Assembly (NCBI GenBank): GCA_021372395.1
Contig: JAJFUP010000281.1
Location: 1 to 42,133, forward strand
Direction: 5' to 3'
Length of the DNA stretch: 42,133 nt
From: Deltaproteobacteria bacterium
GTDB lineage: Bacteria > Desulfobacterota > Desulfomonilia > UBA1062
The translations under genes were made by a program, and so were the position numbers. Below, piece by piece: positions 8,287-17,461 of the stretch. How positions within the stretch are numbered: the first letter of the stretch is position 1; each line of letters opens with the position of its first letter. Under the pieces are notes generated by a model. It had not been told where the DNA came from. It saw only the letters and a list, made by a program, of their open reading frames with translations, and made no database searches.

Positions 8287-9690
8287 TCAGAAGTGGCTGG
8301 ACCCGTCCCAGCAGTGGGTGCAGAGCTTCTCCTTGGGGAGCCCGATGGCCTGCACCAGGTTCTCCATGGTCTGGTACTTCAGCGTGGTGAGCCCGAGCCG
8401 ATTTCTGATAGACTCCACCATGGCGCAGTTCTTTTCGGTACCTGCCTGCGCGTATTCCTCGAGGCACATGTCGTCCTTTCCCTGGAGTGAGTTGATGGCC
8501 TTCCTCCCCGCCAGGTCGAGCTGGGAGCGGGAGGTAGAGAAGTTCAGGAACTCGCAGGGGTAGATCAGCACGGGGCAGGCGACCCTCATGTGCACTTCCC
8601 TTGCGCCGTAGTCGTAGAGGATCTGGATGTTGTCCTGAAGCTGGGTGCCCCGGACTATGGAATCGTCACAGAAGATGATCCGTTTTCCCTGGATCACGGC
8701 CTTGTTGGGGATGAGCTTCATCCTGGCCACCAGGTCCCTTACCTCCTGGTTCTGGGGCATGAAGCTCCTAGGCCAGGTCGGCGTGTACTTGACGTACGGC
8801 CTCATGTAGGGAATGCCCTTGCCGATGGCGTAACCGATGGCGTGGCCGATGCCCGAGTCAGGGATCCCGGAGACCATGTCGGCCTCGATGGAGTCATTCT
8901 CTGCTAAAGCCATGCCGCACCGGTACCGGACCTCCTCCACGTTGACCCCCTCGTAGCAGGATGGCGGGTAGCCGTAGTAGACCCACAGGAAGGAGCATAC
9001 CTGCATGCTGTCTCCCGGGGGGCTCACCTGCGTATAGCCGTCAGGGGTCATGAGCAGGATCTCTTCAGGCCCCACATAGTACTCGGCTTCGAGTCCCAGG
9101 TTGGGGAAAACGCTCGACTCCGAGGATGCGGCGTAGGCGCCTTCCTTGCTTCCGATCACGATGGGTGTCCTGCCGTATTTGTCGCGGGCCGCGTAGATGC
9201 CCTCGCGGGTGAGGAGAAGCAGGGAGCAGGAACCCTTGACACTCTCCTGGACGTGACGGATGCCGTCCACGAAATTGTTCTCTTCGCAGATGAGCATGGC
9301 GATGAGCTCGGTGGGGTTGATGTCGTACCCTGTTGTCTCGGAGAAGTATTTTCTCTGGGAAAAGGCCTTCCTGCCGAGCTCCTCCATGTTGTTGATCTTT
9401 GCCACCGTGACCAGCCCGAAGGTGCCGAGGTGGGAATTGATGATGAGCGGCTGGGAATCCGAGTCGCTGATGACCCCGATCCCCATGTTTCCGCTGAACT
9501 TCGAGAGCTCCGGCTCGAACTTCGAACGGAAGTAGGCGTTCTCGATGCTGTGGATGGAGCGGCTGAATCCCTGGGCATTCACCACCGCAAGCCCCGCCCG
9601 TTTTGTCCCGAGGTGAGAGTGGTAATCAGTGCCGTAAAAAAGGTCCGAAACGCAATCCTGCCGTGAAACGATCCCGAACAGTCCCCCCAT
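8287..9690 (-). CDS. purF: Amidophosphoribosyltransferase-like protein lacking the N-terminal cysteine nucleophile
   Basis: A 467-residue PurF relative. Canonical PurF uses glutamine-derived ammonia and PRPP to make phosphoribosylamine, the first purine step; its N-terminal Cys, exposed by processing, is the glutaminase nucleophile. Here the protein begins MGGLFGIVS, with glycines where Cys should be. The rest is well kept: the N-terminal Ntn fold including YHSHLGTKR, the PRPP-binding loop FCDDSIVRGTQ (340-350), and cysteines 232, 379, 457 and 460, matching the spacing of the [4Fe-4S] ligands in the Bacillus-type enzyme. It may use free ammonia or have another role. GAGGAG precedes the ATG by eight bases, so the start is not in doubt. 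From memory, similar Cys-less paralogues occur in Bacteroidetes and other anaerobes. It lies 122 bases after guaA and is probably cotranscribed with it. Confidence 0.85.
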   Translation of the reverse strand: MGGLFGIVSRQDCVSDLFYGTDYHSHLGTKRAGLAVVNAQGFSRSIHSIENAYFRSKFEPELSKFSGNMGIGVISDSDSQPLIINSHLGTFGLVTVAKINNMEELGRKAFSQRKYFSETTGYDINPTELIAMLICEENNFVDGIRHVQESVKGSCSLLLLTREGIYAARDKYGRTPIVIGSKEGAYAASSESSVFPNLGLEAEYYVGPEEILLMTPDGYTQVSPPGDSMQVCSFLWVYYGYPPSCYEGVNVEEVRYRCGMALAENDSIEADMVSGIPDSGIGHAIGYAIGKGIPYMRPYVKYTPTWPRSFMPQNQEVRDLVARMKLIPNKAVIQGKRIIFCDDSIVRGTQLQDNIQILYDYGAREVHMRVACPVLIYPCEFLNFSTSRSQLDLAGRKAINSLQGKDDMCLEEYAQAGTEKNCAMVESIRNRLGLTTLKYQTMENLVQAIGLPKEKLCTHCWDGSSHF

Positions 9691-9812
9691 AGGTCCATCT
9701 CCTCATATCATGATGTGGTATTTCTCGACATGTTCCAGGAGCGGTTGAAATGATTCATCTGCCCCTTTCAACTCATGCATCAGGACGCGCTACCCTTGAA
9801 GGGGCAACGGTC

Positions 9813-11351
9813 TCATTCCCACTCTATGGTGCTGGGCGGCTTGGAACTGATGTCGTACACCACCCGGTTGACGCCTTTCACCTCGTTGATGATGCGGGTG
9901 GAGATCCGTGCCAGCAGGTCGTAGGGGAGCTTGACCCAGTCGGCGGTCATGCCGTCCATGCTGGATACGGCGCGCACGGCGATCACGTTGGCATAGGTGC
10001 GCTCGTCGCCCATGACGCCCACGCTCTTCACGGGCAGGAGCACGGCAAAGGCCTGCCAGATGTCGTCGTAGCCCTCGTACTTCCTGAGTTCCTCCTGTAC
10101 CCGGGAGTCGGCCTCCTGGAGGATGGCCACGTTGTCCCTCGTCACCTCGCCCAGGATGCGCACCGCCAGGCCGGGACCGGGGAACGGCTGTCGATTGATT
10201 ATGGATTCCGGCATGCCCAACTCCCTGCCGAGGAGCCGCACCTCATCCTTGAAGAGTTCTTTGAGAGGTTCGATGAGCGTGAACTTGAGATCTTTCGGCA
10301 GTCCGCCCACGTTGTGATGGCTCTTGATGGTGGCCGACGGACCTCCCTTGGCGGACCGGCTCTCGATGACATCCGGGTACAGGGTTCCCTGGGCGAGGAA
10401 TTCGGCCCCGCCGATGCGGTCGGCCTCGCCGTAGAACACCTCGATAAAGGTGCGGCCGATGACCTTCCTCTTCTCTTCGGGTTCGGTTACGCCTTGGAGG
10501 GCATCGAGAAAGAGATCGGAGGCATCCACGATGTCCAGGTTCAGGGGATAGGTTTCGGTGAAGGTATGGCTGATCTCGGAGGCCTCGCCACCGCGAAGCA
10601 CTCCGTTGTCGACAAAGATGGCGGTCATCTGGTTTCCGATGGCTTTGTTCAGCAGGGCTGCTACGACAGCGGAATCGACCCCGCCGGACATGCCGCAGAT
10701 GACCCGCTTGTCGCCCACCTGGGCACGGATGTCCCTGATGGACTCCTCGATGAAGCCTTTCATGGTCCAGCCGCCGGTGCACCCGGCTATGCCGAAGAGA
10801 AAGTTTCTGAGCATGTCCATGCCCTTGGGTGTGTGAACCACCTCGGGGTGGAACTGGACGCCGTAAAGGCCTCTACGCTCGTTCCCCATGGCGGCAATGG
10901 CGCAGGAGTTCGTATGGGCAAGGACCGTGAACCCCTCCGGCGGCCTTGAGACGTGATCGCCGTGGCTCATCCATACATGGAGGCTGTCTTCGAGCCCGGA
11001 AAAGAGGTCGGTGTGTCTATCGACCGAGATGGTTGCGGGTCCATACTCCCTGGATGTTCCCCTGGCCATGTCCCCGCCGAGCTTCACCGCCATGAGCTGA
11101 AGGCCGTAGCAGATCCCGAGGATGGGGATGCCCTGGGCGAGGATGTACGGGTCAATGCCGGGGTGATCGTCTTCGAGCACGGACGACGGGCCTCCTGAGA
11201 GGACGATGGCCTTGGGCATGAGGGCCTTGAGGTCCGCACAGGCGATGTCGTGGGGAAGTATCTCGCAGTACACGCCGCACTCCCGGATGCGCCGGGAGAT
11301 GAGTTGTGCATACTGGGAACCGAAGTCCAGGACGGCGACGAACTCACGCAT
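9813..11351 (-). CDS. guaA: GMP synthase (glutamine-hydrolysing)
   Basis: A 512-residue protein of standard length, converting XMP to GMP with ATP and glutamine in the cytoplasm. The N-terminal class I amidotransferase has LSGGPSSV, the nucleophile elbow GICYG (Cys81), and His168/Glu170 in QFHPE. The ATP-pyrophosphatase domain starts with CGMSGGVDS (P-loop at 222-227), and the C-terminal dimerisation domain ends with the family signature [12 protein letters not shown] lies nine to ten bases before the ATG at 11351. It sits between dapF (upstream, 53 bases) and the purF-like gene (downstream), all on the minus strand, so a shared transcript is likely. Confidence 0.97.
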   Translation of the reverse strand: MREFVAVLDFGSQYAQLISRRIRECGVYCEILPHDIACADLKALMPKAIVLSGGPSSVLEDDHPGIDPYILAQGIPILGICYGLQLMAVKLGGDMARGTSREYGPATISVDRHTDLFSGLEDSLHVWMSHGDHVSRPPEGFTVLAHTNSCAIAAMGNERRGLYGVQFHPEVVHTPKGMDMLRNFLFGIAGCTGGWTMKGFIEESIRDIRAQVGDKRVICGMSGGVDSAVVAALLNKAIGNQMTAIFVDNGVLRGGEASEISHTFTETYPLNLDIVDASDLFLDALQGVTEPEEKRKVIGRTFIEVFYGEADRIGGAEFLAQGTLYPDVIESRSAKGGPSATIKSHHNVGGLPKDLKFTLIEPLKELFKDEVRLLGRELGMPESIINRQPFPGPGLAVRILGEVTRDNVAILQEADSRVQEELRKYEGYDDIWQAFAVLLPVKSVGVMGDERTYANVIAVRAVSSMDGMTADWVKLPYDLLARISTRIINEVKGVNRVVYDISSKPPSTIEWE

Positions 11352-11404
11352 GGTTCAATACTCCAAGGGTGGATAAAAACGTGTCATGCAGGGGAGAACT
11401 CGGC

Positions 11405-12235
11405 TCATGGATTGAGAATGACCTCTCCCGTGAAGACGGTGACGACCGGGCCCATGAGCCAGACATCCCGGTAGGATCCCTTTTCCCTGGTGAAATCGAT
11501 CTTCAGCTCGCCGCCCTTCATGGTGACCTGAACCGGCGTTGAGGAGATCTTGCCGCCCTCGAAGCAGCAGATGGCGGATGCCACGGCACCCGTTCCGCAT
11601 GCAAGCGTTTCCGCCTCAACGCCCCGTTCGTAGGTGCGGACCTGTATGTGGTTCGGTCCCAGGACCTGGACGAAATCGACGTTCGTGCCCTCAGGAGCGA
11701 AGTGTCTGTGTCTCCGGATGGCCCTGCCGACGGCTTCCACAGCGGCTTCTTCGATACGGTCGGTGAAGACGATGGCGTGCGGCACGCCGGTGTTGATGAA
11801 GTGCACGATCTCTCTGACGCCGTCCATATCGAGGGTGACCCTGTTCTCGACGCGGGAGGGGTCCGTCATCCTGATGGCCGTATCCGTGCCGCTGCAACGT
11901 GCCTCTATGATGCCGGCAAGTGTCCTGAAGTGCATGGATTCTCCCGCTATCGCCTGGTCGAGGGCTAAAGCTGCTGCGCACCGGGCTCCGTTTCCGCACA
12001 TCTCGGCCTCGCTGCCGTCGGCATTGAAGATCCGGAAGGCAAAATCCGTATCTTCGTCGGGTTCAAGGAGGATGACCCCGTCGGCACCTATGCCGGTCCT
12101 GGCTGTGCAGTATTTCACGGCAAAGGTCGGCCAGTCGAGTTCAAGGCGGCTATGCATGTTGGTTATCATGATGAAGTCGTTTCCCGCTCCCGACATTTTG
12201 GTGAAGGAAACAGTGATGTTTTCTGCTGTTGCCAT
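11405..12235 (-). CDS. dapF: Diaminopimelate epimerase
   Basis: A 276-residue enzyme converting LL- to meso-diaminopimelate for lysine and peptidoglycan. Both catalytic cysteines are present: Cys80 in EMCGNGARC and Cys213 in LACGTGAVAS. The N-terminal KMSGAGNDF motif fixes the frame. ATG at 12235 is chosen because it gives the usual family length and a GGGAG lies just upstream; an in-frame ATG 21 codons earlier adds residues not found in the family. dapL lies about 200 bases upstream on the same strand, so the two successive steps of the diaminopimelate aminotransferase pathway are encoded together. The 12236-12437 gap shows nothing else I can support. Confidence 0.96.
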   Translation of the reverse strand: MATAENITVSFTKMSGAGNDFIMITNMHSRLELDWPTFAVKYCTARTGIGADGVILLEPDEDTDFAFRIFNADGSEAEMCGNGARCAAALALDQAIAGESMHFRTLAGIIEARCSGTDTAIRMTDPSRVENRVTLDMDGVREIVHFINTGVPHAIVFTDRIEEAAVEAVGRAIRRHRHFAPEGTNVDFVQVLGPNHIQVRTYERGVEAETLACGTGAVASAICCFEGGKISSTPVQVTMKGGELKIDFTREKGSYRDVWLMGPVVTVFTGEVILNP

Positions 12236-12437
12236 GGGCTCCCGCCCCCCCCTCTGAACCGGTGGAATCGCACTGTACAGTGCGTTCAAGGTACGCAAGA
12301 CTTAACAGAGACAGGTCGCAACGTCAAGAACAGTGAAGGGGCAAGAGCGGGTATCCGGGCGCCGGGAAAGTGCGAGCCCGTGTAAAGCAGTTCCGCAGGG
12401 CAGGAAACACCCTCCCATCAGCAGTCGTTGACATCGC

Positions 12438-13664
12438 TCACGCATTTGGGACCCGGGCGATTCTCTCCATGGCCCTTTCTGCGTTCTCTCTGCTGTTGAA
12501 AGCACTGATGCGGATGTAGCCTTCCCCGCACCGGCCGAACCCGGCGCCGGGTGTGCATACGACGCCGGCCTTGCTCAGAAGCAGATCGAAGAAGCCCCAG
12601 GAATCCATGCCGGTCCTGACCCAGATGTAGGGAGAATTCTCGCCGCCCGTACACGGGTACCCCAGGGATTTGATCTTCTCCCGTATGAGAGAGGCGTTCC
12701 CCATGTAGTAGTCGGTGAGAGCTCTCACCTGGAGTCTCCCTTCCTCGGAGTATACCGCCTCTGCCGCCCTCTGGACAGGGTAGGACACGCCGTTGAACAT
12801 GGTGCTCTGGCGGCGGTTCCAGAAGGCATGGAGCGAGTGCCTGTCACCGGACGCATCATAGCCCATGCATGACTTCGGCACCACGGTGAAGGCGCACCGA
12901 GTACCGGTGAAGCCAGCGGTCTTGGAGAAGCTCCTGAACTCGATGGCAATCTCCCGGGCGCCCTCCACTTCGTATATGGACCTCGGGAGGCTTGGATCCC
13001 TGATGAATGCCTCGTATGCGGCATCGTAGAGGATGAGTGCCTTGTGCTCCCGTGCGTAGTCCACCCACACCTTCAGGTGCTCGCGGGTGATGGCGGCGCC
13101 CGTGGGGTTGTTGGGGAAGCACAGGTAGATGACGTCCACCTTCTCACGGGGTAGCGAAGGAACGAAGCCGTTGTCCGACGTGCAGTCGAGGTAGACGATA
13201 TTGTCGTACCTGCCGTCTGTCAGGTCGCCTGCACGGCCGGACATGACATTGGTGTCGAGGTAAACCGGGTACACCGGATCGGGGATGGCGACGCGGATGT
13301 CCGGGGCGAAAAGCTCCTGGATGTTCGCGGTGTCGCACTTGGCACCGTCGCTGATGAAGATCTCGTCCGCAGATACCTCTGCACCGCGCGATCGGTAGTC
13401 CGCCTCCGCGATCTTTTCCCTGAGGAAGGCGTATCCCTGCTCAGGGCCGTAGCCTTTGAAGGTGCTGTCCTGGGACATCTCGTCCACGGCCCGGTGAAAG
13501 GCGTCAAGGCATGCCTGCGGGAGGGCCTTCGTGACATCGCCTATTCCGAGCCGGATTATCTCGGTGTCCGGGCTGCTTTCCCTGAATGCGTTTACCCGTT
13601 TTGATATCTCCGAGAACAGGTATGTAGGCTTGAGCTTCAGGTAGTTTTCATTGATCCTGATCAT
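12438..13664 (-). CDS. dapL: LL-diaminopimelate aminotransferase
   Basis: A 408-residue fold-type I PLP aminotransferase that makes LL-diaminopimelate directly from tetrahydrodipicolinate and glutamate, bypassing the acylated intermediates. The N-terminus [17 protein letters not shown] and the segment [12 protein letters not shown] are typical of DapL. Other landmarks are CFPNNPTGA (182-190), YDAAYEAF with the cofactor-facing Asp and Tyr, and the Schiff-base lysine Lys248 in [10 protein letters not shown]. An AGAGGTGG ribosome site precedes the ATG by about four bases. It is the first gene of the minus-strand biosynthetic block. DapL is typical of anaerobic bacteria, Chlamydiae and plants, which fits a Desulfobacterota-like host. 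Confidence 0.96.
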   Translation of the reverse strand: MIRINENYLKLKPTYLFSEISKRVNAFRESSPDTEIIRLGIGDVTKALPQACLDAFHRAVDEMSQDSTFKGYGPEQGYAFLREKIAEADYRSRGAEVSADEIFISDGAKCDTANIQELFAPDIRVAIPDPVYPVYLDTNVMSGRAGDLTDGRYDNIVYLDCTSDNGFVPSLPREKVDVIYLCFPNNPTGAAITREHLKVWVDYAREHKALILYDAAYEAFIRDPSLPRSIYEVEGAREIAIEFRSFSKTAGFTGTRCAFTVVPKSCMGYDASGDRHSLHAFWNRRQSTMFNGVSYPVQRAAEAVYSEEGRLQVRALTDYYMGNASLIREKIKSLGYPCTGGENSPYIWVRTGMDSWGFFDLLLSKAGVVCTPGAGFGRCGEGYIRISAFNSRENAERAMERIARVPNA

Positions 13665-13756
13665 ATACCACCTCTGGTGAGTTCTGCCGGGGCGATCTTC
13701 CCCTTTTACAAGGACCTCCTAATGTGCGATCGACCCGGCCTTTCCTTATCCGGGAT

Positions 13757-13787
13757 GTTATAGCCACACATATGAGCTCAATATCAA
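13757..13787 (-). promoter_or_regulatory. Putative promoter for the dapL-dapF-guaA-purF block
   Basis: On the minus strand, TTGATA (plus-strand 13782-13787) and TATAAC (13757-13762) are separated by 19 bases. The -10 element matches five of six consensus positions. It would give a leader of about 85 bases before dapL. Confidence 0.35.
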
Positions 13788-13879
13788 GGGCTAAGTGGGC
13801 TTGTCGTTTGGAGCTAAAGAATCCAGGAAAAAATGTCGAACAGCTCGAACATGAAACCATTTCTCTCAGTGAGGTCTGT

Positions 13880-14236
13880 GTGAAGAAAGAGAAGAGACGG
13901 TATTCACGGAAAATGTTGCGGATCGAGGCCAGGTATCAGGACAGGAGCGGGAAGGTTCTGAAGGGAATTGTCCGGAACGTCAGCATAGGTGGAATTTTCA
14001 TCGAGACACCCCATCCCCTTGAGCGAGGTGAGGATGTACACCTGAGCCTTGATGCCGTGGATATGGGGAAGGTCATCGATGTGGAGGGCAAGGTCGTCCG
14101 GTATATGCCTGAAAGGGGCATGGGAGTAGAGTTTGTCGACAGGGACCACCGGGACATCAAACTTCTCCTCAGCACCATGAGAAAGCTGGACCAGGCATCC
14201 CTGATATCACTCAGCAGGTCTGCGTTCGAGGAGTGA
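13880..14236 (+). CDS. Single-domain PilZ protein (putative c-di-GMP receptor)
   Basis: About 118 residues from a GTG start. PilZ domains bind cyclic di-GMP through an RxxxR motif and a later (D/N)xSxxG motif; here these are RRYSR near the N-terminus and NVSIGG about 35 residues on, so both binding elements are kept. The C-terminal part, including GVEFVDRD, matches the end of the PilZ barrel. The GTG at 13880 is preferred because GAGG at 13871-13874 lies five bases before it and the domain begins right after. In-frame ATGs at 13724 and 13772 would add up to 52 residues with no domain and no ribosome site, and the first overlaps the likely dapL promoter. It is divergent from dapL and probably monocistronic. 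The target is unknown. Confidence 0.78.
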   Translation: MKKEKRRYSRKMLRIEARYQDRSGKVLKGIVRNVSIGGIFIETPHPLERGEDVHLSLDAVDMGKVIDVEGKVVRYMPERGMGVEFVDRDHRDIKLLLSTMRKLDQASLISLSRSAFEE

Positions 14237-14267
14237 AGAACCCATAATCTTGGCGGGCCGTGTAATC

Positions 14268-14287
14268 TCAGGGGTTTCCATCCCTGA
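14268..14287 (+). terminator. Short hairpin after the PilZ gene
   Basis: TCAGGG and CCCTGA form a perfect six-pair stem with an eight-base loop about 30 bases past the PilZ stop. A T5 run follows about 20 bases later, too far for a classical intrinsic terminator. The rest of the 275-base gap (14237-14511) is AT-rich and shows no gene. Confidence 0.22.
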
Positions 14288-14511
14288 AGTCGAGTGCATT
14301 CACGCATTTTTATCCGGTTCATTCATAAAGGTAAATAGTCCTAACTTGCTGTATATACGATGATAAATGCTCTAGGCGGCAGATAACCACTTAATATATA
14401 TGGGTATTTCCTGAACTTGCGATTTTTCCCCATGCATGGTAATGATTTTTTTAATGCAGTTCATACCTGATAATTTCAGGATCAGGGCATTCTCGGGGGA
14501 GGTTCCATCCC

Positions 14512-15951
14512 ATGAAAAATAAGCCGATCCTCGGACGGTATATTATATGTATGTCATTGGCAGTTCTTTTCGGGCAGCTTTTCTTGCCATCGATAGGGCA
14601 GGGCAACATCGGATCAGGAACCTCGCAAGCTGGGAAAAACCTGGTAAAACAGAGGACTTCTCGAAATCCGACCCCACTGAGATCTGGAAAACCCATAAAA
14701 AAAGTGCTCACCATTCAACAGGGGGACACCCTTGTCGAGATCCTGGCGAAGGCCGGGGCATCGAAAAAGGATGCGCTTCTCGTCGCGAGGAAGGCAGACC
14801 GTGTGTTCAGCCTGAAGAAGATGAGGCCCGGCACAGAGTTGGAGCTCTACTTCGCCTCGGACAGGGCCAGTCTGCAGGAACTTGATTATAAAGTCTCCAG
14901 CCGGGAAAAAGTGGTATTGTACAAAGGCAGGGCAATCTCCCTTGCCGGGTCAGGAAGGGCCCTTCCAGCAGTTCAGGCAAAGAACCTTCCGGGAGATCGA
15001 AACAGAGGCGCGAACGTATCACCAAGGGGAACCCTTCGGTGTTCGGCAACGGAGCGAAACGTTCATGGTGCCCCGGATTCCCGGCCTGAAAAGGCTGGTA
15101 AACCATGCAATACCCCCCGAGTACTGAGCGTTCCGCCTGCTGCTGATCTGACTGCAAACATGGATGATTTCCCCAGGGACAGCCTGATCCCTGTACGTGC
15201 TTCATCCCTTGAATCACCGGTTCATGCTTCGAAGGGGTCTTCTCTCCACATGAAACTCGTCACGACCAGTGGATCCCTTCTCCCCGGGTCCGGCTTGCCC
15301 CCTGCGAAGAGTCCATCGGAGCTTCTGGCAGACGGGGTCGTCTATGCTCCCATCACGGTGCCGTGGAAGAACGCCTCTGCAGCAGTCTTGACCCAGAGAC
15401 AGGCGAAAGTTCACAAGAAACACAGCGTAGCTGCGAAGCTCTTCGCCTCGGCCAAAAAGAAGAGAGCCCATGCCGATAAAGGCCCCAAGGACCTGGCGAG
15501 ACTTAAGCAGTACAAAGACGAGTCTTCCCTGCAGGCCTTCCTGAAGGTGCCCCTTCATTACAAGCGCGTTTCCTCAGGCTTTACCCACAGCAGGCTTGAC
15601 CCCATCACCAATGCACAAAGGCCTCATCTCGGTGTCGATTACGCTGCACCCATCGGAACGCCCGTTCACTCCATCGGTCCCGGAAGGGTGGTGTTCATCG
15701 GTTGGGACGGCGGCTATGGAAAAACCATCCGCATCAGGCACACGAATGGGTACATCTCCCATTACGCCCACCTATCACGTTTTCCCGGTAACATGAAGAA
15801 AGGGAAGAGGGTCCGGCGCGGTGAGGTGATTGGATACGTCGGAATGACAGGGTTTTCCACCGGCCCCCATCTCGATTTTCGGGTGACCCGTGAGGGCAAG
15901 TACCTCAACCCCGAGAGGCTTCATCTGCAAGACCAGCAGGTATTCAGATGA
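14512..15951 (+). CDS. Secreted M23-family metallopeptidase (peptidoglycan endopeptidase)
   Basis: A 479-residue exported protein. An N-terminal signal peptide (lysine-containing start, hydrophobic stretch to about residue 28) is followed by a LysM/OapA-like segment (about 65-115: VLTIQQGDTLVEILAKAG and the downstream PGTELELYF). A long linker rich in Ser, Pro, Arg and Lys follows (about 140-340). The C-terminal M23 domain has GFTHSRLDPIT, the zinc ligands in HLGVDYAAP (His and Asp) and in HYAH, and a GPHLDFRV end. M23 enzymes cleave peptide cross-links during cell growth or division. GGGGGAGG lies about ten bases before the ATG. The linker is longer and less conserved than in relatives I know, and a pair of compensating frameshifts inside it cannot be excluded by eye. 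The next gene starts about 250 bases downstream; that gap shows only a short CAACCGGTTG palindrome. Confidence 0.88.
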   Translation: MKNKPILGRYIICMSLAVLFGQLFLPSIGQGNIGSGTSQAGKNLVKQRTSRNPTPLRSGKPIKKVLTIQQGDTLVEILAKAGASKKDALLVARKADRVFSLKKMRPGTELELYFASDRASLQELDYKVSSREKVVLYKGRAISLAGSGRALPAVQAKNLPGDRNRGANVSPRGTLRCSATERNVHGAPDSRPEKAGKPCNTPRVLSVPPAADLTANMDDFPRDSLIPVRASSLESPVHASKGSSLHMKLVTTSGSLLPGSGLPPAKSPSELLADGVVYAPITVPWKNASAAVLTQRQAKVHKKHSVAAKLFASAKKKRAHADKGPKDLARLKQYKDESSLQAFLKVPLHYKRVSSGFTHSRLDPITNAQRPHLGVDYAAPIGTPVHSIGPGRVVFIGWDGGYGKTIRIRHTNGYISHYAHLSRFPGNMKKGKRVRRGEVIGYVGMTGFSTGPHLDFRVTREGKYLNPERLHLQDQQVFR

Positions 15952-16205
15952 AGACCACGCCCCACCGGAGTACGAGAGGGTGACGATGCAATCCCGCATT
16001 TGCGCTGCAATACTCAGTCGTTCATGACAACTCATCCGGGGCATGTCCTTTAACAACAGGAACGACTTCGGCTGCATACACGCCAGGAGTCAGGTGCTGT
16101 TCGCCTTAAAACCCTTTGAATGAATGCGTGCTTCAACCGGTTGAACTGCAGTTCACCCGCCGACATTTTCTTGCAATCTCAGAGGCTCAGCAGTATCCAC
16201 TAGTG

Positions 16206-17363
16206 ATGTGCTCGGTTCATGTGAATATCAGGGAGGGCCTGTCCCGCGAGTGCCTCCTCATGGGTTTGATGGCGTTTTCCCTGTTCGTAGGAGGTTCGCA
16301 GACGCTGCGGGGAGACGACACCGCAGATGTCACAGCAGGCGGCAAGGGCAGAACCCACGTGCTTCTTGCCGTCGGCGACATCATGCTGTCCGGCAGCGCA
16401 ACGCCGTTTCTGAAGGCCAGGGGCTATGATTACCCGTTCAAGGACAAATCCCTCCAGAAGCTTATCACCTCTTCCGATGTGTCGTTTGCAAACCTCGAAT
16501 ACCCGGTGACGCACTCAGGTGTCAGGTTCGAGACGAAGACGTACACGTACAGGGGCGATCCGGGCTCACTTGATGCCATAAAGAAGGCGGGATTCAAGCT
16601 CCTCTCTCTCGCGAACAACCACATCATGGACTATGGCGATCAGGGACTGATGGCAACGATCCGGGGGTGCAGGCAGAAAAAGATGGTGTATGCCGGAGCC
16701 GGCAGCAACCTGGGCTTTGCCGGCAAGCTGAGAAAATTCGAGAAGCACGGGGTGTGCTACGGTCTCCTGGCGTACTCGCACACCTTTCCCGAGGAGTTCT
16801 GGGCAACACCCGATTCGTCAGGTACCGCGCACCTCGACAGAGAGAGCCTCAGGCATGATATCATGCGTGCGCGAGGTGAGGCCGACATCCTCCTGGTCAG
16901 CTTCCACTGGGGCGAGGAACTGAAAACCGTCCCCAAGCCGTATCAGGTCGATCTCGCTCACCTGGCCATCGATGCAGGGGCCGATGTCGTTCTCGGCCAT
17001 CATCCCCATGTGCCTCAACCCATTGAGATCTACCGTGGAAAGCCGATCTTCTACAGCCTGGGCAACTATGCCTTCGGCACCTTCAGCGACAACGTGTCCT
17101 TCAGCTTTGTCGCCGAGGTCCTTTTCCAGGGGAATACGCCCGTGAGAGTGAATGTGCACCCCATAAACGTATGCAACCGGGAAGTCATGTTCCGGCCGAG
17201 GCTTGCCACCGGCAAGCTTGCGCAGAACATCGTTGCCCATCTTCAGGGCATATCGGAACCGTTCGGGACCAGGATCGGATTTCAGAAAGGTGTCGGCAGG
17301 ATCTTCATCGACCACGAAAGAGATGAGCCTTTGGATGGATCTTCAGATGATATGGCGCCTTGA
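16206..17363 (+). CDS. CapA/PgsA-family metallophosphatase-like protein, probably exported
   Basis: About 385 residues from this start. The CapA fold (related to calcineurin-type phosphatases) is shown by AVGDIMLSG near the N-terminus, FANLEYPVT, SLANNHIMDYGDQG, SFHWGEE, VLGHHPHVPQPIEIYRGKPIFYSLGN; the Asp, Asn and His residues in these motifs are the expected metal ligands. In Bacillus, CapA/PgsA proteins take part in poly-gamma-glutamate synthesis or export, but no capB/capC genes are nearby, so a polyglutamate role is not supported and an envelope role is only inferred. The residues MGLMAFSLFVGGSQ form a likely signal-peptide core. The start is uncertain: ATGs at 16116, 16206 and 16260 are all in frame, none with an ideal ribosome site; AGGGAGG at 16229-16235 lies too far from the last. 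The gene is followed by a strong hairpin. Confidence 0.8.
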   Translation: MCSVHVNIREGLSRECLLMGLMAFSLFVGGSQTLRGDDTADVTAGGKGRTHVLLAVGDIMLSGSATPFLKARGYDYPFKDKSLQKLITSSDVSFANLEYPVTHSGVRFETKTYTYRGDPGSLDAIKKAGFKLLSLANNHIMDYGDQGLMATIRGCRQKKMVYAGAGSNLGFAGKLRKFEKHGVCYGLLAYSHTFPEEFWATPDSSGTAHLDRESLRHDIMRARGEADILLVSFHWGEELKTVPKPYQVDLAHLAIDAGADVVLGHHPHVPQPIEIYRGKPIFYSLGNYAFGTFSDNVSFSFVAEVLFQGNTPVRVNVHPINVCNREVMFRPRLATGKLAQNIVAHLQGISEPFGTRIGFQKGVGRIFIDHERDEPLDGSSDDMAP

Positions 17364-17407
17364 TCCCGATTCCATGCCAACGTGTTCAGTATACATGAGG
17401 GATGATG

Positions 17408-17440
17408 AGGAGAGGCGCCCCGAACGGGGGCGCCTCTCCT
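17408..17440. terminator. Strong GC-rich hairpin between convergent genes
   Basis: Arms at 17408-17421 and 17427-17440 are perfectly complementary over 14 pairs (AGGAGAGGCGCCCC) with a five-base loop. It lies about 45 bases after the CapA stop and about 20 after the end of the minus-strand TPR-like gene, so it can stop transcription from both sides. The following tract is pyrimidine-rich rather than pure T. Confidence 0.7.
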
Positions 17441-17461
17441 GTGTCTCTCTTCGAAAAGAAC

